Part shown: positions 1-13,854 of the stretch, piece after piece
Layout: every line of letters starts with the position of its first letter
Numbering within the stretch: position 1 is the stretch's first letter
NCBI GenBank assembly: GCA_964036045.1
Contig: OZ038378.1
Location: 60,871,408-60,935,407, forward strand
Direction of reading: 5' to 3'
DNA from: Eutreptiella sp. 'Long Island Sound 2002'
Taxonomy: Eukaryota; Euglenozoa; Euglenophyceae; Eutreptiales; Eutreptiaceae
DNA: 64,000 nucleotides
Notes under the pieces: generated by a model
Told to the model about the DNA's origin: nothing
The model's database searches: none
The model's input: the letters and a program-made list of their open reading frames with translations, nothing else
Translations under genes and position numbers: made by a program

Positions 1-1769
1 TTGCACGGCTTCGGCGTTCTCCTTGGGGAGTGCCTCTAGGAGCACCTCAAGGAATGCAACCTGAAGGCGGCCGATAGCCATGGAACAATGCAGGCTGCAT
101 GGGAAAACCAAACACCGGCCAACCACGATGTCAGGTTCCGCTACGCAACCCCCATTACTCAAGCTGCGGCCCGTCACCTGATATTGGCGACGGGCGGAAG
201 CCTCGGCATCCAAAGTCTGGCGCACGGCCATCCGCAACCACATCGCCGCCGCCTTGTCCCACACCCCCATATTGTAAATTGAGCACACTTGCGGCAACGT
301 GGACACCCCGATGAGGCGGCGAAAAAACTGTTGGTCCCCCCCAAGAACCAGCTCAGCCGGCACCCAACGGGCTGCCCAACAGAAACTTTCGAAGTTGTGA
401 ATTGACAGCAACACCTCAAGAAAAGTGTGTGCATTGATATCCGGGCATCACTTTTTAGTTTAAATTTTAGCTTAGAATTTCGCTCGGTTGAAATTTCAAA
501 CGATTTTTCGCTTTGAAACGAACAACAGGGGTCACGGGTGCTATCTCCAAGTTTCCGAGATGACCACCACTACGGGGTACCAGTGAGGAGTTAGCTGTTT
601 TCAAGCTAGCACTAGTTGGCTGAAAAAACACGATTCCTGGGGCACCTATTCTTGGGCCGTTCTTGGGTGAACGTTTGGTGACAGTTGGAATGCATATGCT
701 GATGGATTTGATGGGTGATTGCAAAGGCAGCCATCTGGGGGTTCATTGCTCAGGGTAGATGACCGGCTTCACTCAGCTCTGACAGAGTATTTCACAAATG
801 GATTCCTGAAGTGCTTGGTTGTTGTTGTTCTTGTTGTTGTTGTTGCTGTTGCTTGCTTGCTTGCTTGTAGCAGGATGTATGGGGAGCTGAGTGTAGTAGT
901 ACAATATGATTGTTATGAAAAGTTGCACCCACTGAATTCCTGTGCGCTAGTAGTAAAGCCACAATGCAATGCCTACCCTCCTGTATTCAGGTATTTTGGG
1001 CAGCCCATAACAGCTCTTCATCGCATGGATGCTGCTGATGGTGTGATTGATGGAAAGTATTTTGGTATGCTGATGGAATTGCCTTAGGATAGGCAGGCAC
1101 GCATGCACGCATGCAGGTGGGAGGCAAGTTGCCTAATACGTGACTGGCCTCCTAGTATTTGAAAAGGCCGCAAGAAACACGCCAAAAGGGAAGCATGACA
1201 GCAACATGGCAAGGGCTTCACCACAATGGGGGTGCACTGGTGTACGAAGATACATTACCAAAAGTATCTGACCCCAATCGCATGCCACAGGTATTGTCAT
1301 AAAAAACAAACAAAGGACAAGCACAACAACATTAAATATACATTGCGTATCAGAGAAACAGCTCCTCCCCCTGGGCATGGTGCACCAAACGGTGACCATC
1401 TCGTTGCCCACTGTCCTGTGAAGCATATCCTTCACACCCAATCACCGCTTCACCCAGTTCATCGTCAAGTTTGGGGTATTAGGGAGGCAAAGCAGGGAGG
1501 CAACACAGAGAGGTTAGCATGGAGAGCAAGCAAGGAGGGATGCCACCAGCCTTGTGATGATGGACGGCAGAGGGGGCCTCAGAGTATGCCAACTCCTTTG
1601 CCATGCGAAGTTGTCCCGCAGCATGGGATTCTCCAATAACTTCTTCACGATTGCAGTTGCCTTACACCGCGGCTTGCCTCTCCCACTGCTGCCTGCCCAC
1701 CTGCTTTCCTGCCTCCCTCCTGCCTCCTCTGTCCCTGCCTGCGTGACTCGTTTCACAGCAGTCACAACA

Positions 1770-1846
1770 GGGGCTGTGGCACAACAGGGGCCATTTTCAC
1801 AGCAGGGGCCATTCACAGTAGGGGCCATTTCACAGCAGGGGTTCCC
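1770..1846. repeat. Short tandem repeat, ~17-20 bp unit
   Basis: About four degenerate copies of a unit close to CACAGCAGGGGCCATTT follow one another. The repeat is read directly from the sequence; no function is evident. Confidence 0.7.
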
Positions 1847-3074
1847 TCCTGCTGCCAGACTGCCAACCTTCCTTTCTTCTCCCACATTGCCTGCCTGCCT
1901 GCCTCCCTCCCTCCAGTTCCCTGCCTCGTTCTCTTTGTACATTGCTCCTGCCTGTGTACCTGTCTGAGTGGGTGAAATGTCAGCTACCCTTATCCAGCAC
2001 CATTCTCATTGCCATGGGGATTATATCTAACTAGTGTCATGCACAATGCACTGCCATGGATGCATGCTTCGTCGGTGTGAGGGAAAAATCAAATGGGTAA
2101 GAAAGGCAATTGGTTTGGGATTTGGCTTTGATGGGTGTAGTGTACACCCTACTCCACACCGCAAGGCTGCCCAGTACAAGGCTCCCTGGTGCGGCACTTG
2201 GCCATACCATGCGCACAAACGAAAGACCAGACTACGTCAAAACGGATTAAAAACGGGCTGAAAGCAGTTGCTACAGCATCCCAGAAGGTCCAGGGAAACT
2301 TCTGGAAGAACATGTTTTTCCCCCCCAATTTTTGACCTATTGTGGTTGCCAAATGGCCCGTTTTCAAGGCTTTTTGGGACTTTTGGGCGGCCAAAGCAGG
2401 CCACCACAGGCTCAAAACCGGCTTAAAACACTTGGAACAACTTTGGAGAAGCCTTTTTTGAGCCCCCATAGACGCCCCCCTGTTGGACCCATTTTGGCTT
2501 GGGCTGCTTGGACTCCATGCAGTGGCTTGGCATGGCCCAGCCTGTGCTGTTACATGTTGGTTGCAGTTAATGTCTGGTGCCTTCTGGATGGTTGTTGTTA
2601 CTTCTTTCTGGGGGCTTGCTGGGTGGTACTAACACAGCATAAGAGCAATAGCAACAGCATGAAGATAATAGGGAAGAAATGTTGCATGGTGAACATACCA
2701 AAGAAAGCACTGTCGGAAGAAAGTGGGTATCCATTTGGGCGATGTTAAGTTACGGAACCACAAGAAGTGGGGCGTCCAAAATGGGCGAGGTGCCCTCAGA
2801 ATTAGAATTTAGCCACCTAGCCCAAGATACGGCTTTGGTTTGGGGCTGTTTGCAGCCAGACTGTGCAAATTCAGGGCTGTTTCGGGGCCATTTTTGTGTG
2901 TGTCTCGGCCATCATGTGGAGTTGGCAGTGACTAAAGGGCTCTTTCATTACAGAAAGCCAGATGGTCGTCGCATATCATGTTGGTTTCCTTGGTCTGGCC
3001 AGTTTTGGGTCAGTATGGGATTCAGCACAATCCATATTGTTCACTATCATGACATGGTGGCGCTTCGCCGGCCG

Positions 3075-3195
3075 CAACTCTCAAGGCTTGGAGCCCCACA
3101 CATGCCCTTGCCAAATCGGAAATTTGAGCAAAAAACTCAACAGTGGCGGCCTGGGGCAGCGGTGGCAAATTAGGAGGTGCCCCACAAAATTTTGC
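3075..3195 (+). repeat. Dispersed repeat, copy 1 (partner near 8.57 kb)
   Basis: This stretch and 8520-8640 share an ordered series of words (TTGCCAAATC, TTGAGC, ACTCA, GTGGC, GGGGC, AATT, AGGTGCCC) in the same orientation, which indicates two diverged copies of one interspersed repeat. The element class is unknown. Confidence 0.5.
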
Positions 3196-4383
3196 TGTGG
3201 CGTCCTTGCAGCAGATTTGTGGCTGCTCAAAGGGATTCGTATGTAGAAAGTGTTACTGTACAAATTGTAGGAATCTTAAGCCTAAACAATACAAAGGGTG
3301 GCACGCGTCAAAATTTTGGGCAGCACAAAAATAAAAACCTCAAAAATTTGTTTAATTCAGTATAGCCCAATGATCTTACAAGGACGTAAAAGTTTATTTA
3401 ATTGCAAAAAATTATCAATTCATTCCGAGTGTTGTGTTTGTACCGTCAAATCGAGGAGTCACAGCAGTTTTCTTGGTTGACCCAGTGTACCCTTTACAGA
3501 GCCTTTTGGGACATTGTACCATACAATTTCTGAGAATTTGCGGAGTTGTCATTTTTGCGTTTCAGCCCCACTGATTTTTTTTTTTGCGATTTCTGTCATA
3601 TTTTTGCATACGTGAACATCCTGGATGGTCCCTGTTGCATTCTGAGACCAAGACTTCTATATTAGTGTGGCATCCCATCTCAAAAAGGAATCACTTTGAG
3701 AAAGAGTGTTCAGGGAACGCTTGTCCCAGTGCACAACCACAAATGTAAAACAGGATGCGAAGGCTGGTTTGACTTATACACATAGGTGCATGTTCTGCAA
3801 TTTTTTGCAGCACATGCACCCCTTTCTAGCATGGTCCCTGCTCCATGTTGTCTTTTTGGCAACCAGCTCCTCCGGGTGCAGCTGTGGTGGCGTGCACAAT
3901 ACTCCGTACCATCTTTAGGCGACCATGTCCTGTGGGGTGCAAATATCATAGAGTGCAGACATTGCTTGTTTTAATGTAGGCTTTTACCCCTACAGCTGTT
4001 TCCACTTTAGCTTGAATCCTCCACCTCATCTAGGGCACAAGTGTGTTCTGGGGTACAAATTTGCTGGAACAATTTCTTGCATTGATGCAGCTATCACCCC
4101 TTTAATTTGCTATGCATCACCGTCCGGTCACATGTCATGCCATAGCTCCATTGCTCTGCCGATGGCAGAGGTACGCAAAGTGTCTATCGGGGCTATAAGC
4201 TTCATCTCTTCACCTCCTGCAGTAGCAACAGGAATTGTTGGGTTATCTTTGTAGAATTAAAGAACATTTTACTCAGGCCATAACAATGAAAGCACTATTC
4301 TGGTACTTGGGTTTGCCCAAAAACAAACCTGCTTGGTGCCACAAAACAGCAGAAACATTTACTCCGTTTATGACCTTTTTCAG

Positions 4384-5566
4384 ATGCATCCGAGTACAAA
4401 GAGTTTGGCAGACAGTTCAGACAGCTCTGCGGTTAACTCATGCAGCAACTCGGTCATCCTGTGCAACAGGTCACCAAATGCGGTTCTTCGATAGCGTACC
4501 CGACATGTACTCCCAGACCGATGCCGGATTGACATCTGAAGCCGAAAGCACAGAATACCAAAGCGACCTGGCATCAACACCACATTGGACTTCATGGAAG
4601 TCCGCCAGCGAGCATTCATGCCCCCAGCAGTTGCATCCAAAGCCGCCGCGACCGCCGTCTCAGCAGGACCAGCAGCATTATCCAGCATCGCAGCAGTCAC
4701 CAAGAGCACCAGCACAGCGTCCTCCATCAGGGCCTTCCCACCGCCAACCTTCACCTCCGGCATGCCAACAGTCGCCACACCGACAGTTGCCACACCGACA
4801 GTCTCTACACCGACAGTCTTCACACCCACAGTCCTCACACCTACAGTCCCCACGCAAGCAGTCTCCACGCCGAAAATCAGCGCCACAGGCACACCTTGGG
4901 TTGGAGCCTGGGCAAGAGCAGCAGGAGCCTTTGTACCACCAACGTCGCTCCCGCACAGCCCAGCAGGCCCAACAGCAGCGTGCTCAGTCCGCCAGGGTGC
5001 GGTCAAGAACCTCCCAGCAGTCGCCCCGTGCACGGCTTGCACAGCAACAGTTGCTGAAGCAGCAGTCACGGCCGTTGCTGAAGCAACAAGGGCGTGTACC
5101 GTCACCACAGAAGTACTCGTCAAGTGTGCAGTCTTCAGGCAGGCGGGCCCATTCTACAGAGCGGCAAGCCCAGTCAGGGCGTGCAGAGCCAGAGGCACAG
5201 TCACAGGGCGAGATGAAACGGTCACAAAAGTTGCAGGAGCGTTCGTCACAGTGGGGTGCGCAGTCCCCAGAGAAGTGCACGCAGTCCCCTGCCAAACGTG
5301 TGCAGTCCCCCAAGCGGTGTGTGCATTCCTCGGAATCTGGTGCACTGTCACCGAACCCGGATGCACAGTTTCCAAACCAGCCAGTCCATTCACCACAGTT
5401 GCCAGCAGACCAGCACACAAACTCACCAGAGCAGCTCGCAAGGTCCCCTAAATTGCATGCAAGTGCAATGGAGAAGCATGCTGTGCAGCCAAATTCACCA
5501 CAGCTGGGCTCACCAGATCAGTTGGGGCCCTCACAACTAGTGTCAGCTGATGTTGATGTGCAACAG
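4384..5566 (+). CDS. Long SP/Q-rich exon of an unrecognised gene
   Basis: This 1183-nt open stretch is bounded by a good acceptor (a T run then CAG, ending at 4383) and a good donor (AACAG/GTGTAT at 5566/5567). It is read in the frame that starts one base into the exon (phase 2) and ends in phase 0. The product is low-complexity and rich in Ser, Pro, Gln, Arg and His. At 4755-4870 a 15-bp repeat encodes pentapeptides of the HRQSx type; at 5260-5420 there are seven-residue repeats of the form xxQSPxx, giving many SP/SPK sites of the kind used by proline-directed kinases. I recognise no folded domain, and I could not identify the flanking exons. It may be a disordered regulatory or RNA-processing protein, but that is inference. 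Opposite-strand frames in this stretch are mirror images of the repeats. Confidence 0.5.
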
Positions 5567-6039
5567 GTGTATGCATGCTGCCCATTGTTCAATGAATCTG
5601 ACGTCCCCAACCACACCCATCACGCCCCCCCACACACCCCACCCCCACCCCCCACCCCCACCCCTCTTTCGCGGGGTTGTGAATGGAGCGACTGGGGGGT
5701 AAACTGTGCCCCCTGGCTGGGAGGGTGGATGACCATGCCCATGTGTTAAGAAACTGTTTCTTTTCACCTTTTATGTTTGACACGGTGCGACGCGCCAGCT
5801 GGCACAGGTGAGGGGAAGACAGGTAGAACCTGGTTGCTCCTGAATGAGCCAGAATTTTCCATGCAATGCACGCAGAGAACGGTCTTGTGGGTAGGGCTCC
5901 GAGTTTGGTTTGAGCCTAGAACAATGGTTAAACGGCCATCCATGGCGCCGACAACGGTATCCAGGTTGGCGGCAGCGGCAGACCCGTCGAAGACCAAAGA
6001 GGCAAAGTGGGCAGCCCAGAAGGAACACCAGCTGCAGGA
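5567..6039. other. Putative intron and low-complexity sequence
   Basis: After the donor at 5567 the sequence turns CA- and C-rich (5606-5670) and then becomes unremarkable. An open frame continues in from 5777 and runs into the RNase H remnant, but its first part matches nothing I know. Confidence 0.4.
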
Positions 6040-6470
6040 GTTGGAGAAGATGGTGGCGGAAGGGTGGATATTAGTCTACATAGATGGCTCCGCCAACCGA
6101 GTCAGGGATTAGATGCAAGCGGGGGCTCGGGTTTGGTATGGGGAGGGGTGCAAACGCAAGTTTTGTGCCCATGTGCTAGCACATGAGCGCCAAAGTTCTG
6201 CAGGCATTGCACAGCTGACTGCCAACAGAGCAGATGAGCGTTGTGCTGAATCAGAGTATGTTTTCAAAGGAATTGTGGTGCAGTCCACAAAATGGTACCA
6301 CCATGGCTGGAAGAACTGCTCAGGAGAGGTTCGCCGCAAAGACCTGCAGGAGCAGATTTTGTTTTGGGGGGAAGGGGTGGGGGGATATGGTGCTGGTAAA
6401 GTGGGTAGTCCCATGTTAACGTGCAGGGCAACGAGGTGGCAGATTTGCTGGCCCACAAGGGCAGGAGTCG
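6040..6470 (+). pseudogene. RNase H domain remnant of a retroelement
   Basis: Near 6075 the frame reads VYIDGSA, the first catalytic-Asp strand of RNase HI. It continues with GARVWYG, HERQS and a Glu-containing helix region, and ends at 6421-6456, in a different frame, with GNEVADLLAHKG, the typical end of the domain (N..AD.LA..G). The fold order D-E-D is therefore recognisable. The coding sequence is broken by a TAG near 6110 and by a frame change in the G-rich tract at about 6360-6400. Such domains sit downstream of reverse transcriptase in LINE-type and other retroelements; no RT is visible next to it, so this is an isolated, dead fragment. Confidence 0.65.
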
Positions 6471-8156
6471 ACAGCCGAATTATCTGTGCCTGTTATCAAA
6501 ATAGCAGAGGGTTGCCCTCGAGTTGGGGCTGATGGCAGATGTGGACAATCAGGATGTGGTGTTGGAAGTGGACTCGGGGGGAGAGACATCAGAGGCCGTG
6601 GGGTTAGAGTTGGAGCCGTACAGTGCAGATGTCAGTTCCACTTTGTTGGGTGTGCGTTGCGAGAGCACAGCAACACAGGGGGGTTTTGGTACAGATGTCA
6701 GTGGTACACGGAAGGAGAGAAGGGAGCAGAGGGCTAGGCAGAATGCGCAATTGATGACAGCGCCAAACGGCACCTTGTTGGACAGCTTGGACAATCTGTG
6801 CCAAGCAGCACCTTGTTTGATAGCTTGGACAATCTGTGCCGCGGTTTTGCTGTGTTTAGACATGTCGTGCTAGCTCTTGATTATCCTCCGACCCTCCGCA
6901 CCCTCACCCAACAAGTGTTGCTCACAATGATGCAGTCCAACTCCCAACTGCTGACCTCCCCATCCAGGGCTTACCGTAGCTTGGCCATAGATTAGCGATG
7001 GTTGCTAGCATCTAGAATCACTCTGACATCCACATCACGAATTTATCCGGACATCTCATTGAAGAATTGATGACACCGCCTCCGGCGCCATATGTGCGGG
7101 TCATCTGTGCCAGCGCCTCCAGCACACTGGTGCAACCATGCAATGTGAGAGTTCCTGGAGTTATTATGGAGGGTGATGACCATTGTCGCTTTATGGCCAC
7201 CCCTTTTTACTGCTGGCCGTAGTCTCCTAGAGAGATGTCCTTTAGCATAGTACGATGGGGTGTCATACAGTTTGCGTTTGGGGTACGCCCGAGTACAAGT
7301 GGCCAGGTACCTAGCATCTCAATCAACCGGGTATGTGCAGGACGGTCCATTGGTATTGTCCAGGGTTTTCAATGTTGCACGGGGTTTTGTTGTTGTTTAG
7401 GATTCATCCTCTTGAGTGTCCATCGTGGCTTGGCTTGTGGAGGGAGGTAGGGACCTGCCCCCTCCCTATTTTGGGGTCGGGAAACATAAAAGAACATGTT
7501 TTAGAAGTGAATTGGAGGGTTATTACTGGGTATTTGCCCCTACCAAGGGCACGCGGGGGCTAAAAATAGGGCATATGGTATATGGTATATTGTACAATGT
7601 ACCATGTTTCTTGACCAGCGGGTTGGATGCCTTGCACATAGCGTAATACCATGGTGGTCCTCATATTGCACTAGCACCCTGGTTGGTCCCACTATAGATG
7701 GTCAGAGGCACAAATATGGAGACAAAAAGAAGGTGAAAAGCATACATGAAACAACGGTTGTGTTGCTCAATTTTGCCTATTGACCGTGCTGGGAAAGTGA
7801 GGGGCAAACATGGGTGATGCCAAAGTGCAAACCTTGACCCCCAACACCGGTTAGACAATTTGGCCCCTTGAAAGGGGGTGGAGGGGACAAAAATCACCCC
7901 TTTCTATGAACCACCATGGTGTCAAGGCAATATTTACACCCACGCACCCTGTGCAGCCACCTCAAAGGTACTCACACCAAAAGCAACCTTGCCGATGATC
8001 TCCACTCCTGTGGTTTCTCACAAACCTTGCGATGAATGACGTGGCAGGGATGCGGTGACCCAAGGGGTTAGTATACAACAATGGTGGTCTCCACTCTCCC
8101 TCCTTACTAGTGTCACAGTGGTTGTAGTTGCACACAGCCCTAACGGGTGGGGCAAG

Positions 8157-8240
8157 AGACGTTTGTGGCACAGCTGGCACCAAGGAGGATGCCCCACAGG
8201 GTGCCCAAGCTTGTGAGACCTGTTCGACCATTTCGCGTTT
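8157..8240 (+). repeat. Dispersed repeat, inverted partner at ~39.07-39.15 kb
   Basis: The words GATGCCCCACAGGGTGCCC and CTTGTGAGACCTG here are matched in inverse orientation around 39,070-39,150 (CACAGGCTTGGGCACC then GTGGGGCACCCTCCTC). The two copies translate to the same short peptide motif (APQGAQAC) on opposite strands, which confirms the homology but does not imply coding. Confidence 0.55.
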
Positions 8241-8519
8241 CAGATCACCATCTCAGGGGGTGCCCGGTCCTGTGAGGCGTCCATTTTGCGTCGTTTCGCG
8301 TTTTGCACCTACTTGTAGGTGTGACACACAGGGGCGGGATACTCTGCCGAACATATGCCCCCCCCCCCCCCACACACACACATTACTATACTCCTCTCCC
8401 CTTAAATTTAGTCAACAACAAGCAAGCAGGCAGGCAAGCCAGCAGGCAAGCACACCACCTTTCCGTTTTGGCCGTTGCTCCGTCCCAACGCGCCGGGTCG
8501 TTGCCAAATCTATCCATCG

Positions 8520-8640
8520 TATTCCCTAGGTGGTGCCCTTGCCAAATCCAATTATTGAGCCACAAACTCACCGGTGGCACCCCGGGGCCGGGCGCCAATT
8601 CGGTAGGTGCCCTCCCAAAACTGCGCATTTTGTGCCCCAA
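8520..8640 (+). repeat. Dispersed repeat, copy 2 (partner near 3.1 kb)
   Basis: Same ordered words as the copy near 3.1 kb, with a few substitutions and small indels. No coding or terminal structure is visible. Confidence 0.5.
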
Positions 8641-10204
8641 AACAGCCTTTTTTGGCCCCAAAGCGACCCCGAAACCTAGTCGAAACGGCCAAATGAAGGG
8701 AAAACGTTCGTACACACCACATGCGCCTTGCCTTCTTTGTAACCGAGCCCTTTGTCGCCCGCTAACTCTGGAATATGTCCGAGAAACAGCACAAAAATGA
8801 CCAAAAATGGACCTGATTGCGCGCAACATTTGTCACATTGCCCCAGAACCAAAAAATTTTTGTTTCTTGGGCTACGTGGGTCAAATCCGAATTCCGCGGG
8901 TCCGTAGTCCACACGCAAACCCCCACTTTTTGTGGTTTTCAAGCCTCAAAATCTTTTCGCATAGGGGGGGGGGGGGGTCTATCCTAGGAACAAGTGAGTT
9001 GGGTGGACGAGGACACACTGTACTCATGTGCGAATATTTCAAGTCAGTCACACCCATGTAGTCTGTCTGTGGTTCGTTTTATTGTGGTTAGTTGTTGGTC
9101 GTTCGCCAACTCCTACATTCAGGTAGCATCTCCTGGGATACTTGTCAGTCATCTGGCGCGGCGTGGCACCTATCTATTTCATGGTGTGGTGGTTGCCTGC
9201 TTGGCACAGGAGGGCAGCGCTTTCTCTTTGCTCTGGTGCCTACACGCTGTATAGGCCATACCACTTGGTCAGACTGTTGTCAGACTGCTTGGCAATTTGT
9301 CTGCCATATCTTGTTGTGGTTGGTTAATTGTCTGTCGGTCATTCGTTGTTCCATTGCCTTGAGGCGCGGGTCCTCGACCGGCTTGTTAGGGGCCACCGAG
9401 CCTGAGATTTGCGCTGTTGGACTCCGGTCGGTCGTTGCGGATGTGCTTGTGCTTCCCCTGTGGGTGAACTACCTTCCCTATGTTTACAATGTTGTTCACC
9501 TTTCGGTGTGCGTGAGACATAGCCTTTGGGTCTCGTCGGAGAGTAGTGCATCTAACCTAGTGTGTTTGACCTGCGAGTGAAATGAGCAAAGGACCTCATG
9601 TCCGATGCACGTGGTGTCACTTAGGAGACCTCTCGGTCGTGGTGTGTTTGCCTTGTGCAAGCTATGTGGTGCCGCGCTCTCTAGCGTCGCTCTGAGTCGT
9701 GCAATCTTGCACTTCCCTCTCTCTCTGTTCCCGAGCAACCGCGCTCTCTCTCCTCTGAGCGTAGCGACACGTTCCGTGTAGGGTTGGTGCTCAACCTTTG
9801 CGTTGGGTCGACGACAGCGCACTGGGTTTATGTGTTACGTGCGTGGTCTGAGTCGTCGCATGCTTCAGATTGCCTTCCGATGTGGTCCGCTGAGTCTGTC
9901 ATGGTCATGTCTTCGTTGGTCAGGTCGCTATCCAACGCTGGCCATGCTACCTTTTTGGTAGGGGGGTGTACACCACTGCAGAGCAAGTTTCCCGCGCTCT
10001 TTCTGACTCACATGCATTGCGTTTGTGCACTTTGGTAGGGGTGATCCCACACTTGTCGTGTGTATTATGCATGACAGCCTCTTCTTCGGCTGAACAGGCA
10101 GAGTACAGGTACCTCCCCTTGGCGTGTTCAGTTCATCAAGAGCGCCTTCGGAGACATGTCGTTGTTGGGGTGTGAGTGCCCCTATGTGCAACATTAGTTG
10201 GTAA

Positions 10205-11414
10205 CAGCGTTTGCCACGAGGCCTGGCTCCCCGCACAACACGACTCCGGCTCCGCCAGCCACCTCGCCACCCTCAACGCCGAAGCCGACAGCCTAGACCG
10301 CCGCGGGCTCCGCGCCGCCTCCCCGTGGACCCTCCCCTGGTCCGCCCTCTTCCACGGCCGCATCGTGGCGCTCCATGAGGGCGCAATCTTCCTTAGCCCC
10401 GCGCGCGCCGCAGAGGCAGCGTATGCGGCCACCACCGCCCGCACCCACGCACTGCACCTCCGGCCCCTGCCCTCAGGCTGGTCCTCCCACCTACTCCGCC
10501 TCGCGTATGAACGCGCCGAGATCCCGGCGCTTGCCCTCCACCGCATCATGCACCTCCGGCCACTGCACTCCCAGGACCACCCCCCCGGCTACGGAGGCGT
10601 GACGTGCCCCTTCTGTCACCGCCCCTACCCGGACTCCGCCGCCCACCTCCAGCACCACTGCCCCCCCCACTACGCCCTGCAGTTACTCCTCGCGTGGCGC
10701 CTGTTCACGCACCCGCCCATCCTGGCAGCCACTGCCGGCCACTCCCCCCGCCTCGTCACCCCTTTAGAGCTCCGCACGGCCACCACCGCAGTGTACCTCT
10801 CCGAGCACCTCCCAGCCGCCCCGCGACCCGGCCCCCCGACGCAGTTGGGGTTCAGTCTGCTTGGCATGTGGCACTCCTCCTCCCCCCACGGCACCCCCCC
10901 TCTGCTCGACAGCGCCGGCCGGGAGGAACTCCTCCGCGAGCTCCTCTCCACCCTCAGCACGACGCACACGTTGCTAGCGTCACTCCTCCGCCGTGCCCCC
11001 TCCCACGTCACCGCCCCGCCCCCCCCCCTCCCGCCGCACGTCCCCACGCCGCCCAGCACCCAGCCCCACACACTGCGCCACAACATCGCCCTAGTCTGGC
11101 TCCTCCGCCATTGCGCCACTTGGCGCCTCACAGTTGACCGCCGGCCTGTGGTCCTGCTCCCCCCAGCGCCACTCCCGGGGCCGCACCCGGCCCACGTCGT
11201 GTTCACCCCCACGCCGCGGGCCGCGGACATCCTCCCGCTCCTCGCCGCCACCCTCCCCGGGCATCGCATTTTGCTTGCCGCCAACCCCTCGGTCCTCAGT
11301 GAGGTCCTCATCGGGCACGCCGACGCCCTGCACGTGCGCCCGCTGCTGCCCGACCTGCACGTCGCGTACGCCCCCGGCACGCCCGTCGACCCCTCCGTGT
11401 GGGACTCTCAGTGA
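10205..11414 (+). pseudogene. 3' part of a LINE-like ORF: RNase H end and zinc-knuckle domain
   Basis: An uninterrupted frame of about 400 residues begins inside what looks like the end of an RNase H domain (NAEADSLDRRG resembles the N..AD..A motif). About 120 residues later it has a C-x2-C-x9-H-x4-C knuckle (CPFC...HLQHHC), followed by a long Pro/Leu/His-rich C-terminal region ending at 11,414. RNase H followed by a CCHC-type knuckle is the usual C-terminal order of ORF2 in several LINE clades. The reverse transcriptase and endonuclease are absent, as expected for a 5'-truncated insertion, so the apparent start codon upstream is not meaningful. Base composition changes sharply to very GC-rich at about 10.2 kb, marking the probable 5' truncation point. 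The clade cannot be determined by eye. Confidence 0.6.
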
Positions 11415-12098
11415 GGCCACCGGCCACCAGCCGGCCCGCACGCACCGCCCCGCACTCGCCCCGGGCACTTGTGCCCGTGGACGCCGCTACCCACGCGCCC
11501 GGCCCCGGCCTCGGCCCCCGAGCAGCGCTCCCTGCCAGCCGCAGGTCCCACGGCCCTCAGGGGGCCCCCGACAAGCACGCCGACACCCTTGCGCGTGCGC
11601 CCCCCGCAGCTTGGCCTGCACGGCGCGCTCGCCCCCGGCACGCCCTCCGACCCCACAGTTTGGGGCTCTTGGAGCCTCTGCCGACCGCCGGCTGGGCCGC
11701 CCGCGCCTCCCAGCGACCGCCAAGGGCCCCGCACCCGCTCGGCCGCCCACCGCTACCCACGCGCCCGGCCCCGGCCTCAGCCCCCAGGCAACGCAACCAG
11801 CTCACCGCAGGTCCCTCGGCCCGCAGAGGCGCCCGCACCGGGCACACCGGCGCCCTTGCGCACGCGCCCTCCGCAGCATGGCTTGCAGGACGCGCCCTCC
11901 CCCGGCACGCCCACCGACCCTACTGTGTGGGGCGCTCAGGGCCACTGCCGACCGCCGGCTGGACCGCCCGCACCCCCCCGCGACCGCCACGGGCCCCGCA
12001 CCCGCATGGCGCCGCGTGCGACCCGGCCGCCCGCCGCTACCCATGCGCCCGGCCCGGGCCTCGACCCCCCGCCGGCTGTGCCGCGCGGCCTCCCGTAA
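11360..12098 (+). repeat. ~265-bp tandem repeat at the 3' end of the LINE-like ORF
   Basis: Three diverged units follow each other. The coding landmark 'TP.DP.VW' recurs near 11,385, 11,645 and 11,910, and the following [11 protein letters not shown]-like words recur with the same spacing. The first unit overlaps the end of the ORF, including its stop codon, and the later units keep open frames by composition. The repeat seems to have arisen by duplication of the ORF end plus the 3' UTR. Confidence 0.65.
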
Positions 12099-12099
12099 G

Positions 12100-13115
<1,016 letters not shown>

Positions 13116-13234
13116 GTGACCCCACAAAATGGCCACCAATTGACCCACCAAAGCCTTAGGGTCAACACACATACAGCTACCAGACCACAACAGGGCACGT
13201 GGACGCTTTGACCCCCCCCCTTCCGTGAAAACGC

Positions 13235-13450
<216 letters not shown>

Positions 13451-13854
13451 ATGTATATGTATAGTCATAGTCATAGTCATAACCACTTATCATGCCATCT
13501 ACTGGAGTTACCGGGCATCTTGCACCGACAGGTGGTTCCTGCCTTGCTCGATTTCGTGGGTCCAGGGCTGCCTGAGGTGGCCCACAGCATGACGGAGGAC
13601 CCAGAGGACCGGGGATACCGGGCAACCAGGCTTTCGGGGCAGTGGCAACTGCAGTGCGTTAGCATTGGCAACGGCGACGAGCGCTGGCCCGTTGATTCGC
13701 CGGGGGTAAGGGGCAAGGTACGGCAGAGCAGCAGCACTCCAACAAGCAAGCACAACTCCTAGGGGGGCAGCACTGCAGCAACCAAGAAACAAAGCAGCAA
13801 GCATGGGCACAAGACGAGATTGAAGATGGTGATGCTACCCACGTGCTGACTCGA
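13451..13854. other. No gene recognised
   Basis: Between the microsatellite and the first light-harvesting homology there is mixed sequence without a domain or splice pair I can defend. Confidence 0.5.

Larger units (their letters stand above)
1..4383. other. No confident gene; unassigned sequence
   Basis: The open frames here are short, mutually overlapping and without recognisable domains. GC content changes along the stretch; 3.2-3.7 kb is AT-rich. I see a short tandem repeat near 1.8 kb and a dispersed repeat near 3.1 kb (listed separately) but no exon with both a convincing acceptor and donor. The last ~150 bases are probably intron ahead of the exon beginning at 4384. Confidence 0.5.
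6480..10200. other. No gene recognised
   Basis: Frames in this stretch are short and overlapping. It contains two dispersed-repeat copies (8157-8240 and 8520-8640), a 14-nt C run near 8358 followed by CA repeats, and a 14-nt G run near 8964. I see no exon pair or domain that I would defend. Confidence 0.5.

Noticed and set aside
4585-5451. Thr/Val- and Cys-rich frames overlapping the SP/Q exon on both strands
   Set aside because: They arise from the 15-bp repeats read in other frames and lack splice support.
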